Assembly: GCA_041609715.1 (NCBI GenBank) | Contig: JBFIQI010000001.1 | Span: forward strand, 10,220-74,219 | DNA: 64,000 nt | Direction of reading: 5' to 3' | Source: JABDLF01 sp041609715 | Lineage (GTDB): Bacteria > Pseudomonadota > Gammaproteobacteria > Steroidobacterales > JABDLF01 | Shown: piece after piece, positions 39,644 through 48,597 of the stretch | Layout: each line of letters begins with the position of its first letter | Position numbering within the stretch: position 1 is the first letter of the stretch | Made by a program: the position numbers and the translations under genes | The notes under the pieces: generated by a model | What the model was told of the DNA's origin: nothing | Databases searched by the model: none | What the model saw: only the letters and a program-made list of their open reading frames with translations

Positions 39644-40870
39644 GTGGAATCGGAAAAGTTTGACCCCAGCACAACAGTTATCCTGAACCCTGAGGAGCTC
39701 AGGGTTGGCATGTATGTGTCTTATCTGGACCGCCCGTGGATCGAGACGGATTTTCCGTTTCGCGGCTTTCGCGTCGCCTCGGAAGAAGACCTCCAGCAAT
39801 TGCGCGAGAGCTGCGAGTACGTTTTCGTCGACACGGAGCGCAGCGATGACCGAACAGGCTACCAGGAATATTTTGAAAAGAGAGCGCGGCAGACTGAGCA
39901 GGCGCCTGCCAGCGCCGAGCCCGGGGAAACCCAATACGAGGACGCGCACCCTACCGAGCAGGAGTTTCGCTCGGCGAAAACGGCCCATGCCGAGTTTCGC
40001 AGTGCGGTAATTCGTGCCTTCGAGCTGGCGCGCGCCGGCGACCTGAAAAACCTCTCTGATCTCAAGAAAGCCTCAGAGCCGCTGATCGCCAGCGTTGAGC
40101 GCATGCCGGATGCCTTGCTGTACCTGGTGCGCACCCAGGCGAGCGGCGACTACCTCTATCGCCATGCCGTGGCCTGCGCGGTTATGTGCGTTGCGCTGGG
40201 CCGTGAAATGGGGCTGCCCCGCGGGATGCTGGAAACGCTGGCCCTGGGCGGCGCCCTGCTGGATATCGGCAAAACCCGGACTCCCAGTGATCTGCTGAAT
40301 CGCACCAGCGCCCTGGCGCTGACTTCCGGAGAAATACACCAGCTGCGCCGCCACGTGGCTTACAGCCTGGAAATCATTTCCAAGGCCGACCCCGAAAACA
40401 GCCAGCTGCTGGAGCTGGTAGCGAATCACCACGAGCGCCACAACGGCTCGGGTTACCCCGGTGGACTGGCTGGCAACAGCATACCCTTGCTGGGGCGCGC
40501 GGCAGCGGTGGTAGACATGTTTGACGCTATGATCAGCGAGCGCAGTTATGGTCGTCGCGCCACGCCTTACGAGGCCATGCGTTATCTCAAGGGCCAGCGT
40601 GATGAAGATTTTGATGCCGGCATCATCAACAGCTTTGCCATGGCCTTTGGTTATTATCCCACGGGCTCCCTGGTGGAGCTGTCCGATGGCCGGGTGGGCT
40701 TTGTCATCCAGCAAAACCGCGAGGCACAGCTGCAACCGCGGGTTTATATCGTGATGGACGCCAAGGGCCAGCGGCCCCAGGAATTTCAGGTGGCAGACCT
40801 TGCCGATCGCTCCCTGAGCCTGATGGTCAAAAAATGCCTCAAGGCCGGTAGCTACGGCATCGAATTCTGA
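39644..40870 (+). CDS. DUF3391/HD-GYP domain protein with altered HD motif
   Basis: The 408-residue protein has an N-terminal DUF3391-like domain (ELRVGMYVSYLDRPW, about residues 20-34) and an HD-GYP domain at about 150-330. HD-GYP proteins hydrolyse cyclic di-GMP. Most signature parts are present: RRHVAYSLEII, HHERHNGSGYPGGLAG and AAVVDMFDAMISERSY. The metal-binding HD pair, normally LLHDIGK, reads ALLDIGK with no histidine, and HERHDG reads HERHNG. It may therefore be a c-di-GMP sensor or a weak enzyme. The start is GTG at 39644. Upstream CRP and FNR boxes suggest control by carbon status and oxygen. Confidence 0.85.
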   Translation: MESEKFDPSTTVILNPEELRVGMYVSYLDRPWIETDFPFRGFRVASEEDLQQLRESCEYVFVDTERSDDRTGYQEYFEKRARQTEQAPASAEPGETQYEDAHPTEQEFRSAKTAHAEFRSAVIRAFELARAGDLKNLSDLKKASEPLIASVERMPDALLYLVRTQASGDYLYRHAVACAVMCVALGREMGLPRGMLETLALGGALLDIGKTRTPSDLLNRTSALALTSGEIHQLRRHVAYSLEIISKADPENSQLLELVANHHERHNGSGYPGGLAGNSIPLLGRAAAVVDMFDAMISERSYGRRATPYEAMRYLKGQRDEDFDAGIINSFAMAFGYYPTGSLVELSDGRVGFVIQQNREAQLQPRVYIVMDAKGQRPQEFQVADLADRSLSLMVKKCLKAGSYGIEF

Positions 40871-40888
40871 GCCGCATACCGCGGCCCC

Positions 40889-42070
40889 TTAGCCCAGGAT
40901 GCTCTCACGCCCGTAAAGCCGGCCTGCCGTTATTGCCAGCAGGCCACCCAGCCCCAGGGTGCTGAGGGCGGAAATTGCGGCATGTGCCAGATTCAATGCT
41001 TCGCCCTTCATGAGCTCGGTAATGAGCAGGTGCTGGCCCAGGCTGGGGACCAGCATCAGCACGGCGGTGGACTCCAGTGCGTACAAGCCGGCAAATACGA
41101 TAGGCAGGGTTGGCACCAGCAGCACAAAAGACAAGTAGCTCTGGGCCTCCTTGTAACTGCGGGTAAAACTGGCGACCAGCGTCAGCAGGGAGGCGCCAAA
41201 AAACACAAATGGCAGCACCAGCAAAAAGGCCCGCAACACCACATCCCAGCCAAAATTTGCCGACATGTCGACTTGTTCCAGCGGAATGTAAGAAAGGCTG
41301 ACCGCGAAGGCCAGCAGGGTCAGCAGCAACGACAGGGTCATAAAGGCACAGGTGGCCGCCAGTTTGCCGCCAAGCAAACTGGCCCGGGATACCGGCAGCG
41401 TCAGCAGGGGCTCAAGGGATCCGCGCTCCCGCTCACCAGCCGTGGAGTCGATGGCAAGATAAAGCCCGCCCATGAGGGTGGCAAAGAACAAAAAGTAAGT
41501 CACCATGCCCAACACCAGCACCGACCGGGCGCTGGGCGTCGAAACATCAACCTCGCTGATCAGCACCGGCAGGGCCACCGACGGGTTGATGCCGCGGGCC
41601 TGCAGTCGCAACAGGGAAATGCGGGTCTGGTAGGACTCCAGTACCGAAGAAACCCGCAGCACGTCCTTGGCCGTATCGCGATCCGACTGGTCGGTCACAA
41701 GCTGCAGCAAGGCCGGCCGCCCCGCCTTGAACTGATCTGCGAAGCCGTCCGGGATGACCAGCACCATGGGCTGCTCGCCGCTGCTGACCAGTTGTCGCGC
41801 AGAAGCACCGGGCGAGAGCGGCTTCGGGTCCAGGTTGTTCTGGGCGAGAAAGCGCACCAGGTTGGGCGCGTTGTCGGCACCTGCAACGGGAATCTCCAGG
41901 GCCTGCTCGGAATCAGAAATCGCCAGCTCCAGCGATATGCTCATGATGACGGCAAAGAATATGGGCCCAAACAGAGGGCCGAAAAAAAGCGCTGACAGCA
42001 GGGTGCGCCGATCTCGAAGGTTATCGTGGACCTCTTTGTTGAAGACCGTCATTAACCCGCCGCGCTTCAT
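40889..42070 (-). CDS. ABC transporter permease, NatB-like
   Basis: The 393-residue permease begins with a cytoplasmic helix (MTVFNKEVHDNLRDRRTLLSALFFGP), as in NatB and related ABC-2 exporters. A large extracytoplasmic loop (about residues 50-175) follows the first membrane segment. Five further segments begin with VLVLGMVTYFLFFATLMGGLYLA and include AGERERGSLEPLLTLPVSR. The substrate is unknown; NatAB pumps Na+ in Bacillus, but the family is broad. The start overlaps the stop of the ATPase gene by 4 b. Confidence 0.85.
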   Translation of the reverse strand: MKRGGLMTVFNKEVHDNLRDRRTLLSALFFGPLFGPIFFAVIMSISLELAISDSEQALEIPVAGADNAPNLVRFLAQNNLDPKPLSPGASARQLVSSGEQPMVLVIPDGFADQFKAGRPALLQLVTDQSDRDTAKDVLRVSSVLESYQTRISLLRLQARGINPSVALPVLISEVDVSTPSARSVLVLGMVTYFLFFATLMGGLYLAIDSTAGERERGSLEPLLTLPVSRASLLGGKLAATCAFMTLSLLLTLLAFAVSLSYIPLEQVDMSANFGWDVVLRAFLLVLPFVFFGASLLTLVASFTRSYKEAQSYLSFVLLVPTLPIVFAGLYALESTAVLMLVPSLGQHLLITELMKGEALNLAHAAISALSTLGLGGLLAITAGRLYGRESILG

Positions 42071-42798
42071 TCCAGGCCCTCACCGGTTCCGATGGCCTGG
42101 ACGAAAGCATCTTCAAGATTTTCCTCACCCGTTTCGGCGCGAATCTGGTCGGGGGTTCCGCTCGCCACCACCCGCCCGTTTGCGATGATCACGATCTCGT
42201 CACACAGGGCGGCGACTTCCTGCATCACGTGGCTTGAAAAGAGCACGCAGCGGCCATCGTCGCGCAGCCTGCGGATCAGCGTGCGTAAGGATCTTGTGGC
42301 CATCACGTCAAGACCATTGGTGGGCTCGTCAAGGAGAATATTGCGCGGCTCGTGCACCATGGCCCGGGCCAGGGCCACCTTGATGCGCTGCCCCTGGGAA
42401 AAGCCTTTGGCGCGGCGCCCTGCAAACTCGGAGATCTCCAGCATCTCTATGACCTGGTCGGTGCGGGCCGCCAGCGCCTTGCCGCTCAGACCGTTCATGC
42501 GCCCGAAAAACTCGATGTTTTCCCGTGCCGAAAGGCGCGGATACAGGCCGGCATCATGGGGCAGCACGCCCATGCGCTTGCGCACGGCCAGCTCTTCATG
42601 AACCACATCATGGCCGTCGACGCGGGCGCTGCCACCGTCTGGCTTCATGAGCGTATAAAGGATTCGCAGCGTAGTGGATTTGCCGGCACCATTGGGACCC
42701 AGCAGCCCGGTGATGCAGGCGTCCCGCGCCTCGAAAGAGACGCCCTTGAGGGCCTCAACCTTGCCGAAGGACTTGCGCAGGCCCTGTACTTCAATCAC
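42067..42798 (-). CDS. ABC transporter ATP-binding protein, NatA-like
   Basis: The 243-residue ATPase has Walker A GLLGPNGAGKST (about residue 32), signature FSQGQRIKVALARAM (about 133) and Walker B NILLDEPTNGLDVMATRSL (about 153), followed by the H-loop in FSSHVMQEV. It partners the overlapping permease gene downstream. Its start overlaps the stop of the upstream alpha/beta hydrolase by 4 b, so hydrolase, ATPase and permease form one coupled operon. Confidence 0.92.
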   Translation of the reverse strand: MIEVQGLRKSFGKVEALKGVSFEARDACITGLLGPNGAGKSTTLRILYTLMKPDGGSARVDGHDVVHEELAVRKRMGVLPHDAGLYPRLSARENIEFFGRMNGLSGKALAARTDQVIEMLEISEFAGRRAKGFSQGQRIKVALARAMVHEPRNILLDEPTNGLDVMATRSLRTLIRRLRDDGRCVLFSSHVMQEVAALCDEIVIIANGRVVASGTPDQIRAETGEENLEDAFVQAIGTGEGLE

Positions 42799-44276
42799 GG
42801 CTGGGGGCCAGCGAAAGAAGTAAAGAACGGCATGGGCTCGATGTTTTCCACGCAGGCTATGTCCAGGTCCCGAATTTCGGCCGCCTGCACATATTCCGAT
42901 ATCAGCCGCGGCAGGCAGCCAACGGGCGCGAGTATATGGCCCATGTCCTTACCTACCAGGTGCAGATGGTTGGAGAGCGTGCGCGCGGCGCGCTCGGCAT
43001 AATCCGGCGGCGTGACCGGATCAGCGCCCCCCGAGAGCAGCAGTACAGGCAACGCGGACACCACGGGGGACTTGAACCCCGGGTCTATTTTACCTGCGGG
43101 CCAGACCGAGCAAATGTCCTGCAGCAAGCGCAGCTGGCTGGTGCCCAGGTAAGTATCCTGCAGCGTTCGGGGGTCGGTGTCGGCATCACTGTAAAACGGC
43201 ACGTCCTCGGTGCAGACCACGGAATTATGCATGCCGAAGTTGAGGGCGCTGCTGAGGGCACTCTCGATCATCAGGGACTGGGCAGCCAGGGGTTCCAGGT
43301 GGGACCTGCTAATTGCTGCGTCGAGCAGCAGCGGCATGAGCGCAACGCTTTCCGGCGCGTAGCTCAGCAAGCGGATTGTGATGGCAAAGCGGTCATAGTC
43401 AAAGCTAAGGTCGCGCAATTGGCCCGAAAGGGGATCGGTGAGCCGCAGCTTGCGCTCTTCCCGCAGCAGTTCGGCCGCCAGCTCCTCAAACTGCCCTTGC
43501 ATGTCCGGAAAAGTCGACTGGCATGCCGCGTTGACGGCGCAGCGTTCGAACACTTTGTTCAGCGCTCTCTGGGCACTCAATGCGATGCCCGGCCCCAGGT
43601 TGATATCCGCAGGCACCACACCGTCGAGAATCAGGCTGCGCACCCGTTGCGGGTACTTGCGCAGGTAATGCAGTCCGACACGCGTGCCGTAGCTGCCGCC
43701 GTAAATGTTGAGCTGCTCGTAGCCCAGGGCGGCACGCACCCTGTCGAGATCATCGACGGCGATGCTGGTGGTATAGAGCCGGGGGTCAGTCTGCAGGCCA
43801 TCCAGGCATTCCTGCACCGAGCGTAACACCGCGTCCCCGGCAGGTTTTCCGCCGATCAATGGCTCATCCTGAGGGCAGTCAAGGGCAGCGGATTTGCCGG
43901 TGCCGCGCTGGTCCACCAACAAAATATCGCGGTCGCGTCGCACGCCCTCAAAGGCGTGCTGCAGGTCTACGAAAGCAGAGCTTGCTGCCTGCCCCGGACC
44001 GCCGGCCAGAAAAGTGAACGCATCGTCCGGCGGCTCTTCAGTCTGTGCCGGCACCAGGGCAACGAATAACTCGATGCTGCGACCATCGGTCGCGTCGGGG
44101 TTTTCCGGCACCCGGAAATAACCGCACCGGGCAGACATTGCGGAGTAACCTCCGGCGCCAATAATCTCGCAGTCGTCGAGTTGCAGCGTATCGGCGCCGC
44201 TCGCAGGCGGGGACTGCAGCAGCAAGACCCACAGCAAAGCAAGCGACCACCAGCAATTGTGGGGATGGTCCGGCAT
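42795..44276 (-). CDS. Exported alpha/beta hydrolase with TAP-like C-terminus
   Basis: The 493-residue hydrolase has a signal peptide (WWSLALLWVLLLQSPPASG). The core shows LLVDQRGTGKSAALDCP, then the nucleophile elbow GGSYGTRVGLHYLRKYP (Ser near residue 195), and a C-terminal TAP-like domain with PVLLLSGGADPVTPPDYAERAA, which holds the acid residue. The terminal His is in GKDMGHILAPVGCLPRLI. Relatives are secreted tripeptidyl or proline aminopeptidases. Its coupling to the ABC exporter genes is unusual and may mean that peptide processing and export are linked. Confidence 0.85.
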   Translation of the reverse strand: MPDHPHNCWWSLALLWVLLLQSPPASGADTLQLDDCEIIGAGGYSAMSARCGYFRVPENPDATDGRSIELFVALVPAQTEEPPDDAFTFLAGGPGQAASSAFVDLQHAFEGVRRDRDILLVDQRGTGKSAALDCPQDEPLIGGKPAGDAVLRSVQECLDGLQTDPRLYTTSIAVDDLDRVRAALGYEQLNIYGGSYGTRVGLHYLRKYPQRVRSLILDGVVPADINLGPGIALSAQRALNKVFERCAVNAACQSTFPDMQGQFEELAAELLREERKLRLTDPLSGQLRDLSFDYDRFAITIRLLSYAPESVALMPLLLDAAISRSHLEPLAAQSLMIESALSSALNFGMHNSVVCTEDVPFYSDADTDPRTLQDTYLGTSQLRLLQDICSVWPAGKIDPGFKSPVVSALPVLLLSGGADPVTPPDYAERAARTLSNHLHLVGKDMGHILAPVGCLPRLISEYVQAAEIRDLDIACVENIEPMPFFTSFAGPQP

Positions 44277-44315
44277 GGGTTAGCCATCATAGAGAGGGGC
44301 GCTGCCCCGGGCAAT

Positions 44316-44341
44316 GAAAAAGGCCGCCCGGAGGCGGCCTT
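44316..44341 (-). terminator. Intrinsic terminator of the DUF4332 gene
   Basis: AAGGCCGCC (44320-44328) and GGCGGCCTT (44333-44341) form a perfect 9-bp stem with a 4-b loop. On the minus strand it is followed by a T run (44317-44321 complement). It lies 22 b past the DUF4332 stop and 40 b before the hydrolase start. Confidence 0.85.
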
Positions 44342-44362
44342 GTTTGATATTTCAGCCTGGTA

Positions 44363-44770
44363 TCAGTGTTTGACCATCGGTGCCAGGATCTTGGCCTGTG
44401 CGACCCAGCCGGCTACTACCTTTGCGCTTGGCACATTACGAACCAGGCGCTTGGCCTTGTTGATATCAGCCATGGCTGCAGCCAGGTTGTCGGCGTTACG
44501 GTTGCGCAGTTCCTTCACCGTGTCCACTCCGGCACATTCCAACAGCTCGGCGTACTGGCTTGCGACGCCTTTCACGCGAAACAGGTCGGCATGATTTACC
44601 CACTTCAGAATGTTGCTTTCGCTGAGGCCGGTCTTCTCGGCAATCTTTTTGCGGCCCTGCTTGGTGCAGCCCATGTCCAGAAGGTGCCCCACGCTACGGC
44701 ATCCAGCCGCCCGCAACTTGGCCCCGTATGCCGGGCCCACACCCTCGATATCTTCAATTTTCTTCGCCAT
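44363..44770 (-). CDS. DUF4332 domain-containing helix-hairpin-helix protein
   Basis: The 135-residue protein has two helix-hairpin-helix-like repeats: IEDIEGVGPAYGAKLRAAGCRSVGHLL (residues 5-31), and after a KKIAEKTGLSESNILKWVNHADL linker, RVKGVASQYAELLECAGVDTVKEL (about residue 64 on). This is the DUF4332 pattern. The family is thought to bind DNA or act as an adaptor, but no function is shown. The gene is monocistronic, with its own intrinsic terminator, and diverges from mnmG. Confidence 0.85.
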   Translation of the reverse strand: MAKKIEDIEGVGPAYGAKLRAAGCRSVGHLLDMGCTKQGRKKIAEKTGLSESNILKWVNHADLFRVKGVASQYAELLECAGVDTVKELRNRNADNLAAAMADINKAKRLVRNVPSAKVVAGWVAQAKILAPMVKH

Positions 44771-44977
44771 TATCTTGCTCCCGCTATCTTTGGTCTGTTG
44801 GAGTCAGTAAAAGACGGCCGGATTTTACGCATTAAATGCCCGAATTTCATGGTGGGGATTGCAAAACATTGTAGCTTGCGGGTTCCCACCAGGCGCACAC
44901 AGGCACTGATCGTGCTGGTTATTGTTTCGCCAGCTGAATAAAATACCGCCACCTTTTTCCGGCAGTATTTACAGTGT

Positions 44978-46903
44978 ATGCGAGATTCAGCCCGATTTGA
45001 CGTTATCGTCATCGGTGGCGGCCATGCCGGCACCGAGGCTGCGCTGGCGGCTGCCCGGCTGGGTGCCCGGACGCTATTGCTTACGCAAAATATCGAGACC
45101 ATCGGGCAAATGAGCTGCAACCCTGCCATTGGCGGCATCGGCAAGGGCCACCTGGTACGCGAAATCGATGCGCTGGGCGGCATCATGGCCCGGGCGGCTG
45201 ATGCCGCGGGCATCCAGTTTCGCACCCTCAACGCGCGCAAAGGCGCGGCCGTGCGCGCCACCCGGGCTCAGGCAGACCGCTCGCTTTATCGCAGCGCGGT
45301 GCGACGCCTGGTGGAAGCCCAGCCGGGACTCAGCCTGTTCCAGGGGGCGGCGGACGATCTCGTCATCGAGGGCACCAGGCTGCGGGGCGTCAAGACCTCC
45401 GGGGGCCTGGTATTCCAGGCGCCCGCCGTGGTCCTGACCGTGGGGACGTTCCTGGGCGGGCGCATCCATGTCGGCGAAGAAAATTCACCGGGAGGCCGCG
45501 CCGGCGACCCGCCTGCCAACCGGCTCGCACGCCGAATGCGGGAACTGCCGTTTCGCGTCCGTCGACTGAAAACCGGCACGCCGCCGCGCATCGACGGCCG
45601 CAGCGTTAACTTCAGCAAACTGGCAGAGCAGCCAGGCGATGATCCGCGGCCGGTGTTTTCTTTCGTGGGGCATCCGGGACAACATCCGCGCCAGGTGCCT
45701 TGTCATATCACCCATACCAACGAGCAAACCCACGAAATCATCCGTGCGGCCCTGCATCGTTCTCCCATGTATTCAGGCGCCATCGACGGCGTCGGACCGC
45801 GTTACTGTCCTTCCGTCGAAGACAAAGTAGTCCGTTTTGCCGACAAGATCTCGCACCAGATTTTCGTGGAGCCGGAAGGTCTTCACAGCCGCGAACTTTA
45901 TCCCAATGGCATCTCCACCAGCTTGCCATTTGAAGTGCAGCTTGAGTTTGTGCGCAGCATCAGGGGTTTTGAAACAGCCCACATTACCCGCCCCGGCTAC
46001 GCCATCGAATACGATTTCTTCGATCCCCGCGACCTGCGCTATTCGCTGGAGACGCGAGCCATCAGCGGGCTGTATTTCGCCGGCCAGATCAATGGCACCA
46101 CGGGTTACGAAGAAGCCGCAGCCCAGGGCTTGCTGGCCGGTACCAACGCGGCCCTCGCGGTCCAGGACAAAGCGCCCTGGTGGCCGCGCCGCGACGAGGC
46201 GTACCTGGGCGTCCTGATAGACGACCTGATATCCCGGGGAACCAGCGAGCCTTACCGGATGTTCACCAGCCGCGCCGAATACCGCCTGAGTTTGCGAGAG
46301 GACAACGCGGACCTGCGGCTGACACCGGTGGGTCGCCAACTCGGCTTGGTAGACGAACACCGCTGGCGGATATTTGCGGCGCGTCGCGATGCCGTGTCGG
46401 CGGAAACGCAGCGCCTCGCCAGTCTTGTGGTGCGGCCCAAAGACGTGCCGGCGGACCTTGCCGGCGCCGTGTTTGGTGGCGGGCTTTCCCGGGAAAGCAG
46501 TGCCCTGGAGCTGCTCAAGCGCCCCGGTGTCGACTACGCGAGTGTTGCGAGTATTCCCCGGGTGGGGCCCTTGATCCCTCCCGAAGGCATCGAGGCGCCG
46601 CTGCTGGAAACGGTGTGTCGCTCCGTCGAACGCCAGGTGGAAATCGAAGCGCGTTACGCGGGTTATATAGATCGCCAGCGCGAAGAAATTGATCGCAATC
46701 GTCGCAACGAAGACATGCTGCTCCCGCCCGACATCGATTACGAAACCGTGCGCGGCCTCTCCAGCGAGGTTTGCCAGAAACTGGATGAGCGTCGCCCGGA
46801 AACCCTGGGGCAGGCTGCGCGCATTCCCGGCATTACACCGGCGGCGATTTCCTTGCTGCTGGTGCACCTGAAAAAACGCCAGCCGCGACGCAGAGCATCC
46901 TGA
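44978..46903 (+). CDS. mnmG: tRNA uridine-5-carboxymethylaminomethyl modification enzyme MnmG (GidA)
   Basis: The 641-residue FAD protein partners MnmE in wobble-uridine modification. The FAD motif is VIVIGGGHAGTEAALAAARLG (residues 9-29). Further blocks are MSCNPAIGGIGKGHLVREID (about 46-65), GTFLGGRIHVG, and GQINGTTGYEEAAAQGLLAG near residue 370. The C-terminal helical domain ends GITPAAISLLLVHLKKR. It is slightly longer than E. coli (629). Unlike most gammaproteobacteria, it is followed by an opp operon, not by rsmG-parAB. Confidence 0.96.
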   Translation: MRDSARFDVIVIGGGHAGTEAALAAARLGARTLLLTQNIETIGQMSCNPAIGGIGKGHLVREIDALGGIMARAADAAGIQFRTLNARKGAAVRATRAQADRSLYRSAVRRLVEAQPGLSLFQGAADDLVIEGTRLRGVKTSGGLVFQAPAVVLTVGTFLGGRIHVGEENSPGGRAGDPPANRLARRMRELPFRVRRLKTGTPPRIDGRSVNFSKLAEQPGDDPRPVFSFVGHPGQHPRQVPCHITHTNEQTHEIIRAALHRSPMYSGAIDGVGPRYCPSVEDKVVRFADKISHQIFVEPEGLHSRELYPNGISTSLPFEVQLEFVRSIRGFETAHITRPGYAIEYDFFDPRDLRYSLETRAISGLYFAGQINGTTGYEEAAAQGLLAGTNAALAVQDKAPWWPRRDEAYLGVLIDDLISRGTSEPYRMFTSRAEYRLSLREDNADLRLTPVGRQLGLVDEHRWRIFAARRDAVSAETQRLASLVVRPKDVPADLAGAVFGGGLSRESSALELLKRPGVDYASVASIPRVGPLIPPEGIEAPLLETVCRSVERQVEIEARYAGYIDRQREEIDRNRRNEDMLLPPDIDYETVRGLSSEVCQKLDERRPETLGQAARIPGITPAAISLLLVHLKKRQPRRRAS

Positions 46904-48534
46904 ACATTCGTTCCTCAATTGTTTGCTTGCTTGTCTGCATGGTGCAGCTGGCCGCTTGCGGGAAGAACCCACAGCCGCCCGCCAGCGCAGGCCCGCAAGC
47001 CGGCACTGCCGGCGAGGGCAAGGTGTTTCGCCGCGGGAATGGTGGCGACCCTGACTCGCTGGATCCGCATCGCTCCGAGGGCACTGGCTCCGCAGAGATC
47101 CTGCGCGACCTGTTCGAGGGCCTGGTGGGCGAAACGGTAAGCGCCGAGCTGCGCCCCGCAGGCGCGCAGCGCTGGGACATCAGCAATGATGGGCTGACTT
47201 ATACCTTCTACCTGCATCGCGACTCGCGCTGGTCCAACGGCGACCCGGTGGTGGCAGAGGACTTCGCGTTCGGTCTGCGCCGCAGCGTCACGCCGGCCAC
47301 GGCCTCGTCCTATTCCCAGCTCCTCAAGCCCATCGAAAACGCGGCTGCAGTCATTGCCGGCGAATTGCCGCCCAGCGCCCTGGGGGTTGCGGCCCTGGAC
47401 GACCATACCCTGCGGATCCGGCTGGCCAGTCCGACGCCGTATTTTCTTGGGCTGCTCACGCACGCATCCGCCTATCCGGTGCACCGCGCCAGCCTGGAGG
47501 CGCATGGCGACAAGTTCACGCGCCCGGGCAATCTGGTAAGCAACGGGCCGTACAGGCTGGACGAGTTCGTCGCACAGTCCCACGTAAAGATTGTCAAGAA
47601 CCCCCACTATCGGGAGCGCCAGCACGTCGCCATCGATACCGTGTATTACTACAACACGGAAGATCGCAATGCCGAGCTCAAGCGTTATCGTGCAGACGAG
47701 CTGGACTACACCTTTGTCATTCCTACCACGCAGCTTGGCTGGATACGGGAAAACCTCGGGGATGAGCTGAAATCCGCCCCTTACCTAAGCGTCTATTACT
47801 ACATTCTGAATCTCTCCAAACCGCCATTCGAAGACCAGCCGAAGCTGCGCCAGGCGCTCAGCATGGCCATCGACCGCAAGGTGCTGGTGGAAAAGGTGAC
47901 CGGTACCCGCGAGGTTCCCGCTTATGGCTTCGTTCCGCCGGGCGTGGCGGGGCATGAATCGCAAAGCTACGCATGGTCCGGGCTGGAGGATTCCCAGCGT
48001 ATTGCCATGGCACAGGCGCTGTACACCGAGTCCGGGTACTCACGCGACCAGCCGCTCAGAACCGAGATTCGCTACAACACCTCAGAGAATCACAAGAAGA
48101 TTGCGGTGGCCATCGCCGCCATGTGGAAACAGGTGCTCGGGGTGGAGGCAACGCTGGTTAACGAAGAGTGGAAAGTGTTCCTGCAAACCCGCAAGAATCG
48201 CGAGGCCTGGGAGGTCTTTCGTTTCAGCTGGGTTGGTGATTACAACGACGCCAACACCTTTTTGGAAATCATGCATTCAGAGCATGGCCAGAATGACGCG
48301 GCCTACGCAAACCCCCGCTACGATCGGCTGCTGGACGCGGCGGCCGTGGAAACCGACATGCGGGCGCGCAGCGCCCTGCTGGGCGAAGCGGAGCGCGTCC
48401 TGCTGGGGGATTATCCCGTGATCCCGCTTTATTTCCCGGTCAGCAAACACCTGGTCAAACCCTGGGTAAAGGGTTACGTGCCCAATGTGATGAACCGCGA
48501 CCAGTCACGGTACTACCGCATAGAAAAGAACTGA
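46900..48534 (+). CDS. oppA: Oligopeptide ABC transporter substrate-binding lipoprotein (probable CTG start)
   Basis: This SBP family 5 protein binds peptides in the periplasm for the OppBCDF importer. Family blocks are RGNGGDPDSLDPHRSEGT, LTYTFYLHRDSRWSNGDPV, and SNGPYRLDEF near residue 215. The frame from TTG 46927 gives only about ten residues before the lipobox L-A-A-C, with no basic residue. Reading from CTG 46900, whose CTGA overlaps the mnmG stop, gives NIRSSIVCLLVCMVQLAAC, a proper lipoprotein signal. I therefore favour CTG (544 residues); TTG remains possible. Confidence 0.85.
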   Translation: MNIRSSIVCLLVCMVQLAACGKNPQPPASAGPQAGTAGEGKVFRRGNGGDPDSLDPHRSEGTGSAEILRDLFEGLVGETVSAELRPAGAQRWDISNDGLTYTFYLHRDSRWSNGDPVVAEDFAFGLRRSVTPATASSYSQLLKPIENAAAVIAGELPPSALGVAALDDHTLRIRLASPTPYFLGLLTHASAYPVHRASLEAHGDKFTRPGNLVSNGPYRLDEFVAQSHVKIVKNPHYRERQHVAIDTVYYYNTEDRNAELKRYRADELDYTFVIPTTQLGWIRENLGDELKSAPYLSVYYYILNLSKPPFEDQPKLRQALSMAIDRKVLVEKVTGTREVPAYGFVPPGVAGHESQSYAWSGLEDSQRIAMAQALYTESGYSRDQPLRTEIRYNTSENHKKIAVAIAAMWKQVLGVEATLVNEEWKVFLQTRKNREAWEVFRFSWVGDYNDANTFLEIMHSEHGQNDAAYANPRYDRLLDAAAVETDMRARSALLGEAERVLLGDYPVIPLYFPVSKHLVKPWVKGYVPNVMNRDQSRYYRIEKN

Positions 48535-48597
48535 CCCTTTCCGGGCGGGGTGCGGTGTTATGATCGCGCACGCCATGATTACTGGAAATACGCGGCC

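Noticed and set aside
43967..44314. Minus-strand frame overlapping the start of the alpha/beta hydrolase
   Set aside because: It is a different frame over the signal peptide and N-terminus of a well-supported gene.
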